From NCBI RefSeq assembly GCF_001949145.1, contig NW_019091695.1:93355-140109 (forward strand): DNA of 46,755 nucleotides. The letters are read 5' to 3'. This document shows, piece after piece, positions 1 to 11,247 of this stretch (positions within the stretch are counted from its first letter, which is position 1; every line of letters starts with the position of its first letter). A model generated the notes under the pieces. The model saw only the letters and a program-made list of their open reading frames with translations. It had not been told where the DNA came from and did not search any database. The position numbers and the translations under genes were made by a program. This stretch comes from Acanthaster planci (taxonomy: Eukaryota > Echinodermata > Asteroidea > Valvatida > Acanthasteridae).

Positions 1-1
1 T

Positions 2-541
2 GCAAAAGCCGAATTTGACCATATGTTGGAATTAGGAATTATTCGCCCATCAGATAGTCAGTGGTCTTCACCATTGCACATGGCGCCCAAAAAATCAGGT
101 GATTGGAGGCCTTGTGGCGATTATCGTGCCTTAAACAATATCACAGTACCTGATAGATACCCTATTCCGCATATCCATGATTTTTCGACGAATTTACATG
201 GTAAGACTATCTTTAGCAAAATTGATCTAGTTAAAGCTTACCATCAAATACCTATTGCACCGGAAGACATTCCTAAAATAGCCATCATGACACCTTTTGG
301 CCTCTTTGAATATATTCGGATGCCCTTTGGTTTAAGGAATGCAGCCCAAACTTTCCAGAGATTCATCGACCAAGTCTTGCATGGTCTTGACTTCGTTTAC
401 GCATATATCGATGATTTGCTGATAGCGAGTGATGATGCAGAACAACATGAGCAACATCTAAAGCTACTTTTTGACCGCCTTCGCGAATATGGTGTCGTTG
501 TCAATCCTAGCAAGTGTGAGTTCGGTGTTTCTAGCCTTTAA
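2..541 (+). mobile_element. Ty3/gypsy reverse transcriptase fragment
   Basis: Open frame entering from the left edge (codons start at base 2) with about 180 residues of a Ty3/gypsy-type reverse transcriptase. Visible in order: [11 protein letters not shown] near residue 22, the [10 protein letters not shown] block, [12 protein letters not shown] (catalytic Asp), the F-G-L-F-E-Y to MPFGL block, and the catalytic YIDDLL near residue 135, then a thumb-like SKCEFG. No stop occurs inside, so this is the least decayed coding piece of the first 2 kb. It would copy retrotransposon RNA into DNA. Similarity ends abruptly at 541, where a different gypsy piece begins, so the element is broken or recombined. 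The 5' part lies outside the window. Confidence 0.93.
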
Positions 542-542
542 T

Positions 543-854
543 TTCAAGGCAGATGATGGAGGTACCGTAAGTCAACCATTAGGTGCATGTGTACACGTTA
601 ATCCATATGAATATGTTAAATAAGCATGTGGAGGTGAACTTCCTATTGTAAGTGCAGCATGTTCATTTGAAGGGAAAATGCCAATGGTCCAAGGAATTGT
701 TGGAGATCACATAGTAAAAGTATTGAGAGATACTAGTTGTAGTACTGCCGTGGTACAACACAACTTAGTTGAGGAAAGTCAGTTGTTGCTATGTGTTTCC
801 TGTGCGATTTTTCAGTCCAAACTGAGTCGCCATAATTATATTGTGCTGCCATAA
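543..854 (+). mobile_element. Ty3/gypsy aspartic protease remnant
   Basis: In a different frame from the preceding RT, this stretch reads through one stop (621) into a segment with the look of a retropepsin: a glycine-valine-rich entry strand, then LRDTSCS around 724-744, where the canonical catalytic triplet would be D-T/S-G, followed by V-V-x-H-N-L-V. In a normal gag-pol order the protease lies upstream of RT; here it lies downstream, so it belongs to another copy or a rearranged one. The Gly of the triplet is replaced by Ser, as expected of a dead copy (some gypsy families tolerate this). The frame closes at 854. Confidence 0.55.
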
Positions 855-939
855 AGAGGAACATGATGTCAAACAACTGAAGGTTTCCTCAGAGAGAGAA
901 AGATAGACACAAAGGGCCATAAAGAAGATGGGATTACGG

Positions 940-1597
940 GGAATATTCAAGTTCAAGGACAATCTTCTTTAACCCTAACTCCCCACTGTCTCTCACTAAG
1001 TACTGGACCATTTTGCCCGTCACTTTCTTGCATCAACACTGCCCCAATTCCCTTAGCAGAAGCGTCAGTCCTCAATATAGGTCAACTCAGGATTAGGCAA
1101 AAGCAAAATTGGTGATGTTACCAATCTTGACTTAAGTATTACAAAAGCATGTTATTGTGCTTCACTCCATTCTACTTGATTAGACTTGCCCTTCTTTACC
1201 AAGTCAGATATTGGGGCTGCAACTGCAGAGAGATTTGGAATAAATCTGGAGTAATATCCAACCAAACCCAGAAATGACCGTACTTTTTTTTTGGTTTTTG
1301 GTCTCTGAGCTTTCGTGATTGCCTCAAGTCTGGCGGACATTGGCTTCAACACCCCCTCTCCGACAACATGGCCTAAAATTTCCAGTGAAGTGTATGCGAT
1401 AAAGCATTTACTTGGCCTGACACTTAACCAACTTCACATAAGCGTTCTAAAACTGCCTTTACATCCTTCAAGTGGTTTTCAAATGTGTTTGAAAATATCA
1501 AACAATCATCTATGTAATTCACCACATTGTCAACACCCTCTAGCAAAGAATGTATCATACGGGTGAAGACCGCTGGAGCACTGACCATGCCAAACTA
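940..1597 (-). mobile_element. inverted Ty3/gypsy RT-RNase H fragment
   Basis: Read on the minus strand from 1597 downwards: FGMVSAPAVFTRM, the catalytic NYIDDCLIF near 1490-1510, the thumb (PSKCF), then the connection motif KVRSFLGLVGYYSRFIPN (1210-1275), EWSEAQ, and after a frameshift the RNase H start TDASAKGIGAVLMQ (about 1020-1060). At least three in-frame stops and one or more frameshifts show it is dead. It is a different gypsy lineage from the piece at 2-541 (FGMVSAPA instead of FGLRNAAQ) and has opposite orientation. It abuts a tyrosine recombinase fragment at about 1595. Confidence 0.9.
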
Positions 1598-1940
1598 GCC
1601 TGCACTGGCATGTTCTTGCATACTGTACTTACTACTGCAGACCTATTCAGTGCGAAGTAAATACTTTTGTATCTACTCCTGCAATTTCCAACACCAGCCT
1701 TGTCCACATGGATAAAGTATCTCTAGAAATTGGCTGGTATGGTTTCTTGTATGTGATCATACGCCTTGCCTTGCCTATCTCTGTTCGCTTCAGATACTCT
1801 TTCAGGTAGGTAACTATGCACAATCTCCTATCTGGTGCATAGGCAGGAATTTCCACTGTTCTCCTGTTGGCTCCAGAACGTCTTTTTCGATTGCAAAAAA
1901 AGCCAATAATTGGCAACTTCATTGAATCCTCGTCACTCAT
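1593..1940 (-). mobile_element. tyrosine recombinase fragment (DIRS-like)
   Basis: Minus-strand frame of 97 residues with the C-terminal half of a transposon-type tyrosine recombinase: RRLCIVTYLKEYLKRTE, then ITYKKPYQPISRDTLSMW, then LEIAGVDTK and the start of the catalytic H-x-x-R box at TSH. After a one- or two-base frameshift at about 1648 the reading resumes as NRSAVVSTVCKNMPVQ, which is the expected continuation after H-x-x-R. Such recombinases cut and join circular intermediates in DIRS/Ngaro-type retrotransposons; DIRS-like is inferred because no accompanying RT of that type is seen. The catalytic Tyr is not reached: the similarity stops within a few bases of where gypsy RT similarity begins. 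Confidence 0.75.
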
Positions 1941-1944
1941 TCTA

Positions 1945-4200
1945 TAAAGGTAGGCCTACATGAAACTAAGTAAATGGAAATAAATCTGTAACTGCATTTC
2001 TGACTTTGATGAAAACTTGTTTTCACTGTCATAGACTCTGTAAACATGGTAAAGAAACATACAATATGGTCAGTCGGTCAGGATAATTTTTCCTCACCAA
2101 CAAAACAATTATTCATAATTCTCAAAAGTAAACTTTGATAATTGAAAAATTTGTGAAGATCATCCACGCAGCCACATGCTCAACATTCGCGATTCATAAC
2201 GCTGATCCAAAGCAATGGGCACCAATCACCACAGCCGCACTGTCGGCACTGGCCGTTAATCGTGCCGCACACACCTCACAGTTCCTCTGTTGTATCAGAG
2301 TAAGCATTGTGCGGTATGCGTGTAGCGGACATGCAACAAAACCATGTGCCATGGCCAAATATTTTGCAAAAAAACAACAACATTGACTCAATCACAGTGG
2401 TGGGAACAAGTGAATACACAGTGATGGCACTGGCTAGCTGCACTGGATTACACATGGCCCATGCTATCACTGGTAGCCTGAGTCAAATTCCCATACACTT
2501 TCATTTATGCGACATGTGTGAGAAGCTGAAGCGTCAGATGGAGCCCAGGTAACAAACATGTAAGAATTGCGGAGCAAGGCTAGTAATAAATGGACAATTC
2601 GTTTGTTCAGTTTTTGAAAATTTATAAAGAGCCAATTTTCTTTTGCCCCAAAATTTCAGAAATCCAGTTTTTCTAAACTGTACTAATCCAGTTTTTTTCT
2701 AAACATTTTAAAACTTGGAATAAATACGATAAAATCGTACTGGTTGGCAGGTCCGTCTTACGCCCTGTGGGCAGCGCTGAACTGTCCAGCAGCCTGCCCA
2801 ATAGTCCGTCCCAGCTGTCATTGGTGCTCAGCACTACGCCGGGCAGACATGGGTGGCTCGGGCTGACCTGATTTTGGGGAGGGTACACTGAGAGCCGTGG
2901 TGATAGATTTCGAACCATGCTTGGCCTAAGCATCCTCATTAGGCTTACCCCTGGCACAGGAATTCTGTTTTGGGCCCATATAGGCAACCTTGCAAGGGGG
3001 AGCAAAATGGGTGTTCCTTCAGGATCGGGCAGCGAAGGAGACCGAGGTGACCCTGACCAGCCGGCAGAACTGCCAACTCCCACAGCCGGCAGTGGTTGCG
3101 GGTGCTGTTACATAGACTGTAGATGAGCCACCATTGGCCCAACTGAGTCTCCCGGGAACTTGGTCTGTCCTGGAAGAGAGCCGCTCTCACCAGTTATTGA
3201 CAGACCAGTTCTCCCCAAAACCTTCCATTTATCCAAATGATGACATAGAAGAACATGGAGATGAGGACAACTCTACATAATTTTTTTTACAAGCAATTCT
3301 CTTACTTGAAATTATTTTCAGCAAAAACAGGCAGAAAAGCATCGCGAAATACGAAGCTTATTTTATACATATCCAACCCAACCTGCCCCTAAGAGAAAAC
3401 AGGATGCTCACGAGGCATGCACACCGTGGGGCACTATGAGTACAACACAGAGAGGGCTCTTGTGTCAAAACTCTTGGCAAAAATACCTGTGGGTCTAAAA
3501 AATTATGCATATGTAGACTGCTCTACAGATAAGTTGAGTGAAGTAGACTTCAGTTTCTTGTGGCACATGGAGGCACATTCTGAAAATTTTGTAAAGCCCT
3601 CAAAACACAAACGGTTTCTTTTGCATGATTAATGTCAATTCATGTTCAGAACCAAGTAATTACTGAAATATTTATATCTCATTCTAAGGGAAATAGAAAC
3701 ATTTCATCAACTTACCTTCAATTATTTCATAGGTATCTAGTGGTTCCTTTTTGTAGTGCGACAATGAATCTATCAACCAGAAAGCTGATATGACTGTATT
3801 GTGTCTGACTACTTTCTTCACATCTGCAAAGAAATCAAAGGCACTATTTTCCATTTTGATGACACGCTGGCAGCAATGTTTCTTGGAAAATGAAAACTTA
3901 TTTAAGATGATTTACATATTTCACACAACAGCCTCTCATCTCAGGCTGAACTCAACTCAGTGGATTCAGCATCTGAGTTTAGGAAGCATTGCGGCACGTC
4001 GTAACTCGAGTTACAAGACCTCACACATCATAACTTGTGAGGCATCGTGCCAACCATTTGCCAAAGGAATTTTTCGGGGTTTAGCTGATCCCAATTCCAA
4101 TTGAGAACAGCTCTTGCTTTTCTAAAAGTTTTTTTCCCCTTTTTATCCTTTTTCTTTTTCCACTTTTTCATTCTACAAGGCATTTTGGCAATTATTTTAC
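1945..4200. other. unassigned 2.2 kb, no supported gene
   Basis: Short open frames on both strands, none with recognisable domains. Two places stand out. At 2505-2620 (+) two Cys-x-x-Cys pairs (CDMC and CKNC) about 20 residues apart are separated by one stop that coincides with a possible splice donor (CCCAG then GTAACA). At 2740-3190 there is a GC-richer patch, open in several frames. A frame at 3417-3632 (+, 71 codons) looks protein-like but matches nothing I know. No splice-supported chain could be built. Confidence 0.4.
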
Positions 4201-4206
4201 ATCCGA

Positions 4207-5040
4207 TCAATTTCAAACTTCGCATACTCTTTAACCATCATCTGAAGATGTATGCTGAAACTTTTTGTAATCGTGACGTCATCAGGGGTCACGTGACCTC
4301 AATTCAAAAGTTCATTCTTTAAACTCTAATAACTGTTGAACTACTGAACCGATTGATTTCAAATTTTGTATGTATACAGTCAGGGATGTGTTATAGATGA
4401 AATTTGACACCTTGACCTCATGTGACCTCTACTTCCGGTTTTACCGGAAGTTGTAATTTAAAAGAAAAATCGTCATATCTCATAAACTACAGTTTCGATT
4501 GGGTTGATAATGTACAGTATTCAAAAGGTCTATGGACAGATATTTACAATGCGTTATTATGAAATTGTACTTTATTGTTTGCCAGTTATAACGTCATCAA
4601 TATCAATTCTTTACAGTCTAATAACTAGTAAACTATTGAACCCACTGAACTCAAATTTCATATGTACATAGTCAGGGATGTGTTATAGATGAAAATTGAC
4701 ACCTTGACCTCATGTGACGTTTACTCACGGTTTGACCGGAAGTTGTATTTTAAAAGAAAAATCATCATATCTCATGAACTATAGTTCCAATCGGGTTGAA
4801 AATTTAAAACATTCAAAAGGTCTATGGACAGATATTAATAATGCATTATTATCAAATTGTACTTTATTGTTTTCCAGTTATGACGTCATAAATATTCATT
4901 CTTTACAGTCTAATAACTAGTAAACTATTGGACCGATTGAACTCAAATTTTATATGTACATAGTCAGGAATGTGTTATAAATGACATTTGATAGGTTGAC
5001 CTCATGTGACCTCTACTTCATAGCCAATTGAATTGTATTT
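4207..5040 (+). repeat. tandem repeat, about 292-bp unit, nearly 3 copies
   Basis: The phrase CTAATAACT recurs at 4325, 4618 and 4910 (spacings 293 and 292). Each unit then carries CAGTCAGGGATGTGTTATA or a close variant, a segment about T-T-G-A-C-C-T-C-A-T-G-T-G-A-C, an inverted ACTTCCGGTTTTACCGGAAGT-like patch in the first copy, and a TTGTACTTTATTGTTT stretch before TGACGTCA or a decayed form of it. The third copy breaks off near 5040. A related single copy lies at 26080-26480. Confidence 0.85.
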
Positions 5041-5064
5041 TTTTACCACATTATCATACATCAT

Positions 5065-5490
5065 GCATAAATTTTGCAGCTGATGGGGTTCATAGTTTAT
5101 GAAGAGTGAAAGGTTTGCTTTTATTGCACAGACCACTTTCAGAATTACGTTCAGTGCAATCAATTTCAAACTTTGGTTAGTGATTGACCATCATTGAAGA
5201 CAATAAAAAAAAATTGGGAACAGCTGTACGGTTGTTTACATTACAACCACATTCCTCTAGTTTTTCTTTTTTAAGTCATAGGGTATCTTCAGGGGGCAAA
5301 CACCACCAGAAAATTCAAAACCAACGTTATTTTAACTCAAGTGTTTTATTCAATTAGTCTTGAACACATCAAGTGTTCACCACCAGTTCTTCTCAGAACC
5401 TCACCCTCATAGAGGAGAATTTTCCTTCTTGTACATGGTGTAACTTCAAGCCTTGCCTAATGTAGTACTTTCCACTATGCATACATGTAC
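5065..5490. other. unassigned spacer
   Basis: AT-rich; nothing recognised apart from short TACATGTA words near the right edge. Confidence 0.4.
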
Positions 5491-5493
5491 ATG

Positions 5494-7248
5494 CAGAGCT
5501 GCCAACATTGCAATCTATAAATGCAGAAGATTCCTGCACAGCGTAGCGAGCAGAGCCAGCAAAGCTCTAGCGGGTCATGGGGTTCTGGGGACAACGCACC
5601 AGGATGATCCTGGATTTTAGCATTTCTGGACAATTGAAAAGGCCACGGCCAAGGCTACCCAACCCCATTTTGTTTAGAGAACATAAAGTAAACCTGTATG
5701 TCTTGCGAAGTACAAAAGTATAATACACAATGGCAGGTTTCTAGCCAGGGTAAAATTATAGGGGGGCATTTGGCATGCAAATACTACTACTACAAGCGCG
5801 TGCCAAGCGTGAAGCCTTTCGGCCTGGGGTCCGGGGCCTGCTTAAGGGCTCTGGAAATTTTTGCATTCTAGATGCAATTTCTGGCCCCTTTGCACTTAGT
5901 TTTTTTGGTTGGCAGTTTTTTTCAAAAATATATAAGCCATTAACTGCATTTAAAAATTTCATTATCGGGCCTACCTGTGGTGAAATAACTTAGAACAAAA
6001 CCTAGGCCTATGTTAGTATCTTCTGCCTGTGCTGAAAACATCAAGTGTTGACTTCAAATAATTTGTAGGTTGTTCCAATGATTCCCAGACAGGGACAGGT
6101 GATACTGAGAAATTGTCAAATTTTGTCAAACAGCACATCATCAAATAAACAAACTTTGGCAATTCTACACACTGAATTCGAGTTTCAGCACTGCATAGTC
6201 TTCGCAACTTTAAAACCAAACCATGCCGAGTTAAAATGAAAGCCTAAACAGAATACAAATATTAGCAAAAACATGCTCCACAACAAAGCTATAAGAAAAA
6301 CACAGGTTATAACCATTTTTCATACCATTTAGGGTCAACAATGGAAAATTGAAGTTGAGAAATGACCAGGAATTGCTGCCGGATGGACCGCAAGCGCAAG
6401 CATGATATGGCCTAATAAAAAGTGCAACCGTACTGTACCACGCGCTGGCCCGCGGCATGCATTTCTCGACCGACCGGTGATTGCCCAAAAAAGGATCACA
6501 TCGAGCGCTGGCCGCCCGGGTCTTCAGGAGGGCCCCAAAGTCTTGTTTTGTGGCAAAAGTTGATGAGTGGTTTTGTCATATAAAGGAAGAAGTCCTTAAT
6601 TCTCAGCGAAACCTAAAAGCTAGCAGTCAACACGATGTAGACATTCTGGACTTGGTCTGTACTATTTATTTTGTAAGGGGTGATTTATCTCTCTGTTTTG
6701 AGTTTTACGTCGTTTCTTGAATACTTTACGGAAATAAAATTGTAATGGGACGTAGAAACAAAGAATATTAACTAAACAAGTATTTTGAATTCCAAAAAAC
6801 TATTCAATGTCTTGCTTTTGTTTTAAATAGCAAAAATGTTAGGAATTTTTATTCCAAAGAATGTACATCCCATATTACCACAATTAGTGTGATCTCACTG
6901 CGAACGTGGCACCGGGCGTACTTGTGCACAGTGCTGAACTACATGTACGGAGCTATTAAGTGACTGCCTATGCATTTGCATGCTGAATACGGAGTGCGTA
7001 CGTACGGTGGGTTGGACAGTCCCATACATGTATACCATTTGTTTCAAAGCTCTGTGCCGCATACTTGAAGGTACACAACACGACTATCACCAACAAATTT
7101 TTACAATGACGGTTTTTTACTCAGTCTGTCTTTTTTTTTTAGCCAGATAGCTTCGAATTTGGAAGATTGCATCCATTTTGCGGAATGATGGAAGATTACT
7201 GTAAAAAAACGGAAGTCTTCTGCAAAATGCGGAAGAGTTGGCAGCTCC
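5494..7248. mobile_element. candidate non-autonomous hAT-like element
   Basis: The left end starts CAGAGCTGCCAAC (5494) and runs to a GCAGAAGATTCC block. The reverse complement of 7200-7248 starts GGAGCTGCCAAC and runs to GCAGAAGACTTCC, so the two ends form imperfect terminal inverted repeats of roughly 40 bp. A third, unpaired end of the same family lies at 12100-12139. CAG at the tip fits hAT elements. I cannot see a clean 8-bp target duplication; both flanks carry the abundant TACATGTA word. The interior has no transposase frame, though short open frames occur near 5770-5990 and 6481-6720. Confidence 0.4.
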
Positions 7249-7249
7249 G

Positions 7250-8150
7250 ATACATGTAGCTTCAAGTCTTATCTGCCAGAAAATTCATTTCCAGAAAATG
7301 GTACACGTAAGAAAAATGAAGGGGGAGGCAAAGTGGGCAAAGGGAAAATACTACCCCCCCTTGTGGCGTCACCACTGATAGCAGTTGACGTTTATCAAAC
7401 CTTTTGGAAGAGAAGAGAATGGCGATTGATCCTTCAATATTATTGTTGCCTTGTCAATCTGGTCAAGTTCAACCATATCAGCTCCCAGTTTCTTCAGTAT
7501 CCACCTCATATCATCTGTTTGAAGAAAGAAATTTAGGAAGTTTTAATTCTCAAAACTTCTTCCTTTTTCTATTTATAACTGCTTTAATAGGTTGTTTATT
7601 TCTCCTGTTGTTTTCACCATCATGAATTTAACATTGACAAAAATCACCAAGGCAAGGTTTCCATGTTCATGTGTACCAGTGATGAATTCCTTCAAGGGTA
7701 TCACACACTTGTTTGGGATGTTTTTGCAAATGTTATTTCTTGTATTCTTCCAATCTTGACATTAATCTGTACTAGATGCTTAGTACAATTTTTCGCCTCA
7801 GAAATGCTTTTCATGGATGACTCCGGTGAGACTTAAAACCACTTGTTGCAGACACCTACAACCACCAATATAATACTTGCATAGTTGTCCAACTAAAAGT
7901 GGTCAGTGAAGTGCATGTTTTAGGGCTACATGTATGTGTACATGTATGCACATCATTCTCCAAATTATGAACATCTGTCGTTAAAAAAAATTATCACTTT
8001 ACAATCTCACATGACTCATTCCAACAGCATTTTAATGATAATACAGTTACAATAAAGTGCATTTATAAAGCGTGTTTTTCCTAAGGTTGGAATGCGCTAC
8101 TCCAGAAAGCAAGAAAACAAAACATGGTGAGGAATACCTAAATGAAGTTC
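7250..8150. other. unassigned spacer
   Basis: AT-rich with small open frames; no recognisable coding, RNA or terminal-repeat structure found. Confidence 0.4.
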
Positions 8151-8152
8151 AC

Positions 8153-8605
8153 TTAATCAGAAAACAGATATGATTTTAGTTCACACTTAAACTGATGGAT
8201 GGATTTGCAATGATGAATATTGAGAGGGAGTGAATTCCAGCATCTAGGCCAAGCTACAGAGAAAGCTTTGTCACTTGCACGTTTGAATGTGCAAGGTACT
8301 TTTAAGTGGTGCTGTGAGCAGAGGCCACTATGGTTAGGGGTGCTGAGGTCTAGCACATCTGTAACGTACAGTACTTCGGATGTTTATTTGATGCCTTGTA
8401 TACATTCATTGCTGTCTTGTAGATGATGCGTTTGTGAACAGGTAACCAGTGTATTTGTTGAAGAAATGGTGATGCATAACAGTGTTTGGGTTGAGTGGGA
8501 ATGATAAAGCAGCCTGACATTGTTTCATCCCACTGAGGGGAGAGTTACAATATGCTAGTCATGACAAGACTAAAGCTCTCACTGCAGCGTGACACGTGTC
8601 AGAGT
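8153..8605 (-). mobile_element. 3' end of a CR1/L2-like LINE
   Basis: Minus-strand remnant of the last ~150 residues of a CR1/L2-type LINE polyprotein. From 8605 downwards: CHAAVRALVLS, a stop, LAYCNSPLSG, frameshift, FLQQIHWLPVHKRIIYK (diagnostic H-W-L-P-V), frameshift, VLDLSTP, then AFSVAWPRCWNSLPLNI and FKCELKSYLF before the stop. This tail follows the RT domain and is strongly conserved in the group. Several frameshifts show it is dead. With the endonuclease half at 9710-10860 on the same strand it may be one element whose RT was deleted and whose middle now holds a foldback. Confidence 0.9.
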
Positions 8606-8684
8606 CGATGTACATGTATTTGCAAATTCGTGATATGTTTCTTAGGTGAAAGTTGATTGATTAGAATATAAAACTGTCGCTGTC

Positions 8685-9352
8685 GGGATAACCATTTTAT
8701 AAAGTTTTTCCCAATATTTCTTTCTTGCTGGAGATGCCGCTTTTGACGTTTACTACCCTATTGTGTCCTGGTCCTTGCAGCCGGGGGGGGGGTTAATTCA
8801 GGAATTCCATACTCTATGCTGGGCAACGTAAATCAGGAAAATATACTCCAAATCAATGTTAAACTTGCACTTTGTGTAGACTCTTCTCGGCATTTTCTAG
8901 TGTACGTTAAGGGTAATATGTACGCGCTCCGGGGAAGCCTGGGCGCCCACGCCCCGCGCACCATGTGCCCTGCACCACACGCAGGAACGTTTCAGCTGGC
9001 TGGACGCATACGATAAATTCGGGCGCGTGTCACCCTGTGCTGGCTGGCGCGGCACGGGGCGCAGGCGTCCTCCGCAAGGTGCGTGTACATTCCTTTCACA
9101 ACAAGTTGATCTCCATGTACACGTTATTACTGGTAACGTACACTAGAAATTGCTGAGAAGAATCTACACAAAGTACAAGTTTAACTTTGGTTTAGTACAC
9201 TTTCCTAATTTACGCCGCCTAGCATAAAATATGGAATTCCTGACCCCCGCCCGGCTGCATAGACCAGGACACAATAGGGTACTTAACATCAAAAGTGACT
9301 TCTTCAACAAGGTAAAAATATTGGAAAAAATGTTTTAAAAAATGGTTCTCCC
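8685..9352. repeat. long inverted repeat (foldback, about 670 bp)
   Basis: The left arm (8685 to about 8985) and the reverse complement of the right arm (about 9040 to 9352) align almost end to end: GGGATAACCATTTT against GGGAGAACCATTTT at the tips, an identical 20-base run TACCCTATTGTGTCCTGGTC (8754 on), then GGAATTCCATA, TTAAACTTG, ACTTTGTGTAGA and TCTAGTGTACGTTA. The pairing continues into a GC-rich centre (GCGCCCACGCCCCGCGC against GACGCCTGCGCCCCGTG). The right arm has about 35 extra bases near 9100. No clear coding capacity. Confidence 0.85.
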
Positions 9353-9354
9353 TG

Positions 9355-9709
9355 TGTTGACTTCAGGACGTTAGTCGTAGTGCAATGAAGGCGTCGTCCA
9401 ACCTGGGCTAAGGTTTCACCCTGTTAAGCCATGTTCACACTGGACTTAAAATTGTCAAAAGGTACTTAACATTCCACAGTGGTAATCTTCCGTGTGTCCA
9501 AATGTTGCATTCAGGGCTCGTGGAAAGTCCAGGCCCCACGTAAAGTTTGCCCGGGGCATATCCTCCCAAAATCTAATGACGGCGTCCTGTGATTGACCTC
9601 TGACACAAATTTACCCACAATCCATCGGATGTGGTTGTGTACAGCACGCCAAACTTAGTGTGCCCCGGCCGCAGCACAGAACAAGCTTTCTTTGCGTTAA
9701 CGTTCAGTG
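9355..9709. other. unassigned spacer between LINE parts
   Basis: No domain recognised; it may be degraded LINE sequence. A GTTCACACTGGA word at about 9432 resembles MITE tips but no partner end was found. Confidence 0.3.
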
Positions 9710-10860
9710 TCTATTCCTCTGTCTCATCGTTTGCTAGAATTCGCCACACGAATTCACTCTTTACGAGTCCATCGCGCATTGTCTTTTTGGTGGGTTTGTA
9801 AGCAGTGTGATCGGCAGTAGAATTTATCTTCCGCCATTTGCATTCTGCTTGTCAGCGTGCATGTTTTGCGTTGTCTACTGAGCCATTATACAGGGACAAC
9901 TTTGGCTTACAGTGTCAGAGTTTCTTTGTGGTTATCCAAGGTGCGTGTGAATTAAGGGCATCAATGACAAATTTGTCAATATTGCGGCCATCATAGTGAA
10001 CATCCTTAAGTTGGGTGGACAGATCGTCTGCCAGTGCTTCTTGGTTGATATTACGGAAGTTAGGTGTACGGCATAATGTCGACATTTTTGAAAGTTCGGG
10101 CTTGCTTGGAGCGTGCCTGAGATGACACCATGGTCAGATATGCCGTTCATGTCAACACTGTATGAAGTAAGCAGTCCATCTTCATCACTTCTTGTGATGA
10201 GCCAGTCTTGGGTGTGACCGTGTGTCTGAGTTGGTTTGGACACGTTGTACAAGCCCATAAGCATAAAGCAATGATCACACATGGGCTACTTCCTGTTTTT
10301 CTGGGCAGTCAAAGTGGATATTAAATTCATCAACAAATGAATAGTTTTCCAGGGAGGACATTTGCAACCTCGAGCAATTGTCAAAGTTGACCAGGAATGA
10401 GGATGTCTTCAACTGATTTTTGTCAGAGGGTGGTGGTCGGTGTATGATAACATAGTAAATGCTCCTCTTGCTGTCTGAGATGACTGAATATTCAAACGTG
10501 CTGACGTCAAACATTACAGGGATAGTTCTAAAATTCAATTGTGACTGGCAGACTGTGGCAATGTCCCGTGTCGATCTGCAAGATGAGGGATATTAAAGAA
10601 CGTGTAGCCAGTTGGAGTAACTTCATTGACCTGATCATCCACACCAAGCCATGTTTCTGTTAGGAACATGATGTCAATGTCATTGGAGAGTACGTAATCA
10701 CATACAAGCAATGATTTATTGCACACAGAGTGTGTGTTCCATAGAGGAACATGTAGAACATTGGTGACATGTGTTGCTTTACATTGAGATTTATGATTAA
10801 TTACATGACATCTAGCATGCCAACCTCAAAAAAGGACTCCTCCAAGTTCTTCAAGCGGTA
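9710..10860 (-). mobile_element. CR1/L2-like LINE endonuclease half
   Basis: Minus strand, read from 10860 downwards: a short 5' part (ETYRLKNLEESFFEVGM), then the APE-type endonuclease: VPLWNTHSVCNKSLLVCDYV, IMFLTETWL (the E-T catalytic region), frameshift, FRTIPVMFD, YYVIIHRPPPS, a D-E-F-N-I-H block (normally G-D-F-N), frameshift, MGLYNVSKPT, HTQDWLITRSDEDGL and the terminal catalytic GISDHGVI. The linker follows (NINQEALADDLST, ALNSHAPWIT, CKWRKI) down to about 9710, where similarity ends just before RT should begin. Stops and frameshifts show it is dead. It nicks target DNA to prime reverse transcription. Confidence 0.92.
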
Positions 10861-11247
10861 TGTTTCAGGGGCAGAAAGTTGGTTGAATGGTGTCCAGGTG
10901 CAAGAGAGACAGATGTGGTATGTTGGGAGCCTTGGGAAAAGCCTGGGTCAGACATGTTGCAGTTGGTGGCAACACTCCTACTCACTCGGTTGCTCCAGGA
11001 CAAGGTCAGGGGGACATAATAAATCTACCAGACTTACAGTCAGGAATAAATAACCAGCATCGTAAAATTTCTCAATCAAACCTGAGTGATCAGGTCCAAG
11101 ATACTTCCAAAGATGATGACAATTAGTGGTATATAACTGCAGAAAATAAGCACTTTTCTGGAACAGTTTTTGTTGGGATGGCAGCAGCTAATACATTGCC
11201 CTCAAGATGTTAAAAGGCCATAACAAACAAGGCAATGTATCTCTGTC
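10861..11247. other. junction between two head-to-head LINE fragments
   Basis: The 5' ends of a minus-strand LINE and a plus-strand LINE face each other here. Part of 10861-11110 may be the 5' leader of the minus-strand element; nothing coding is certain. Confidence 0.35.

Noticed and set aside
1315-1566. 83-codon plus-strand frame
   Set aside because: Antisense shadow of the minus-strand gypsy RT.
2673-3190. Open frames in the GC-rich patch, both strands
   Set aside because: No domain, no splice-supported chain, overlapping frames on both strands as expected of composition.
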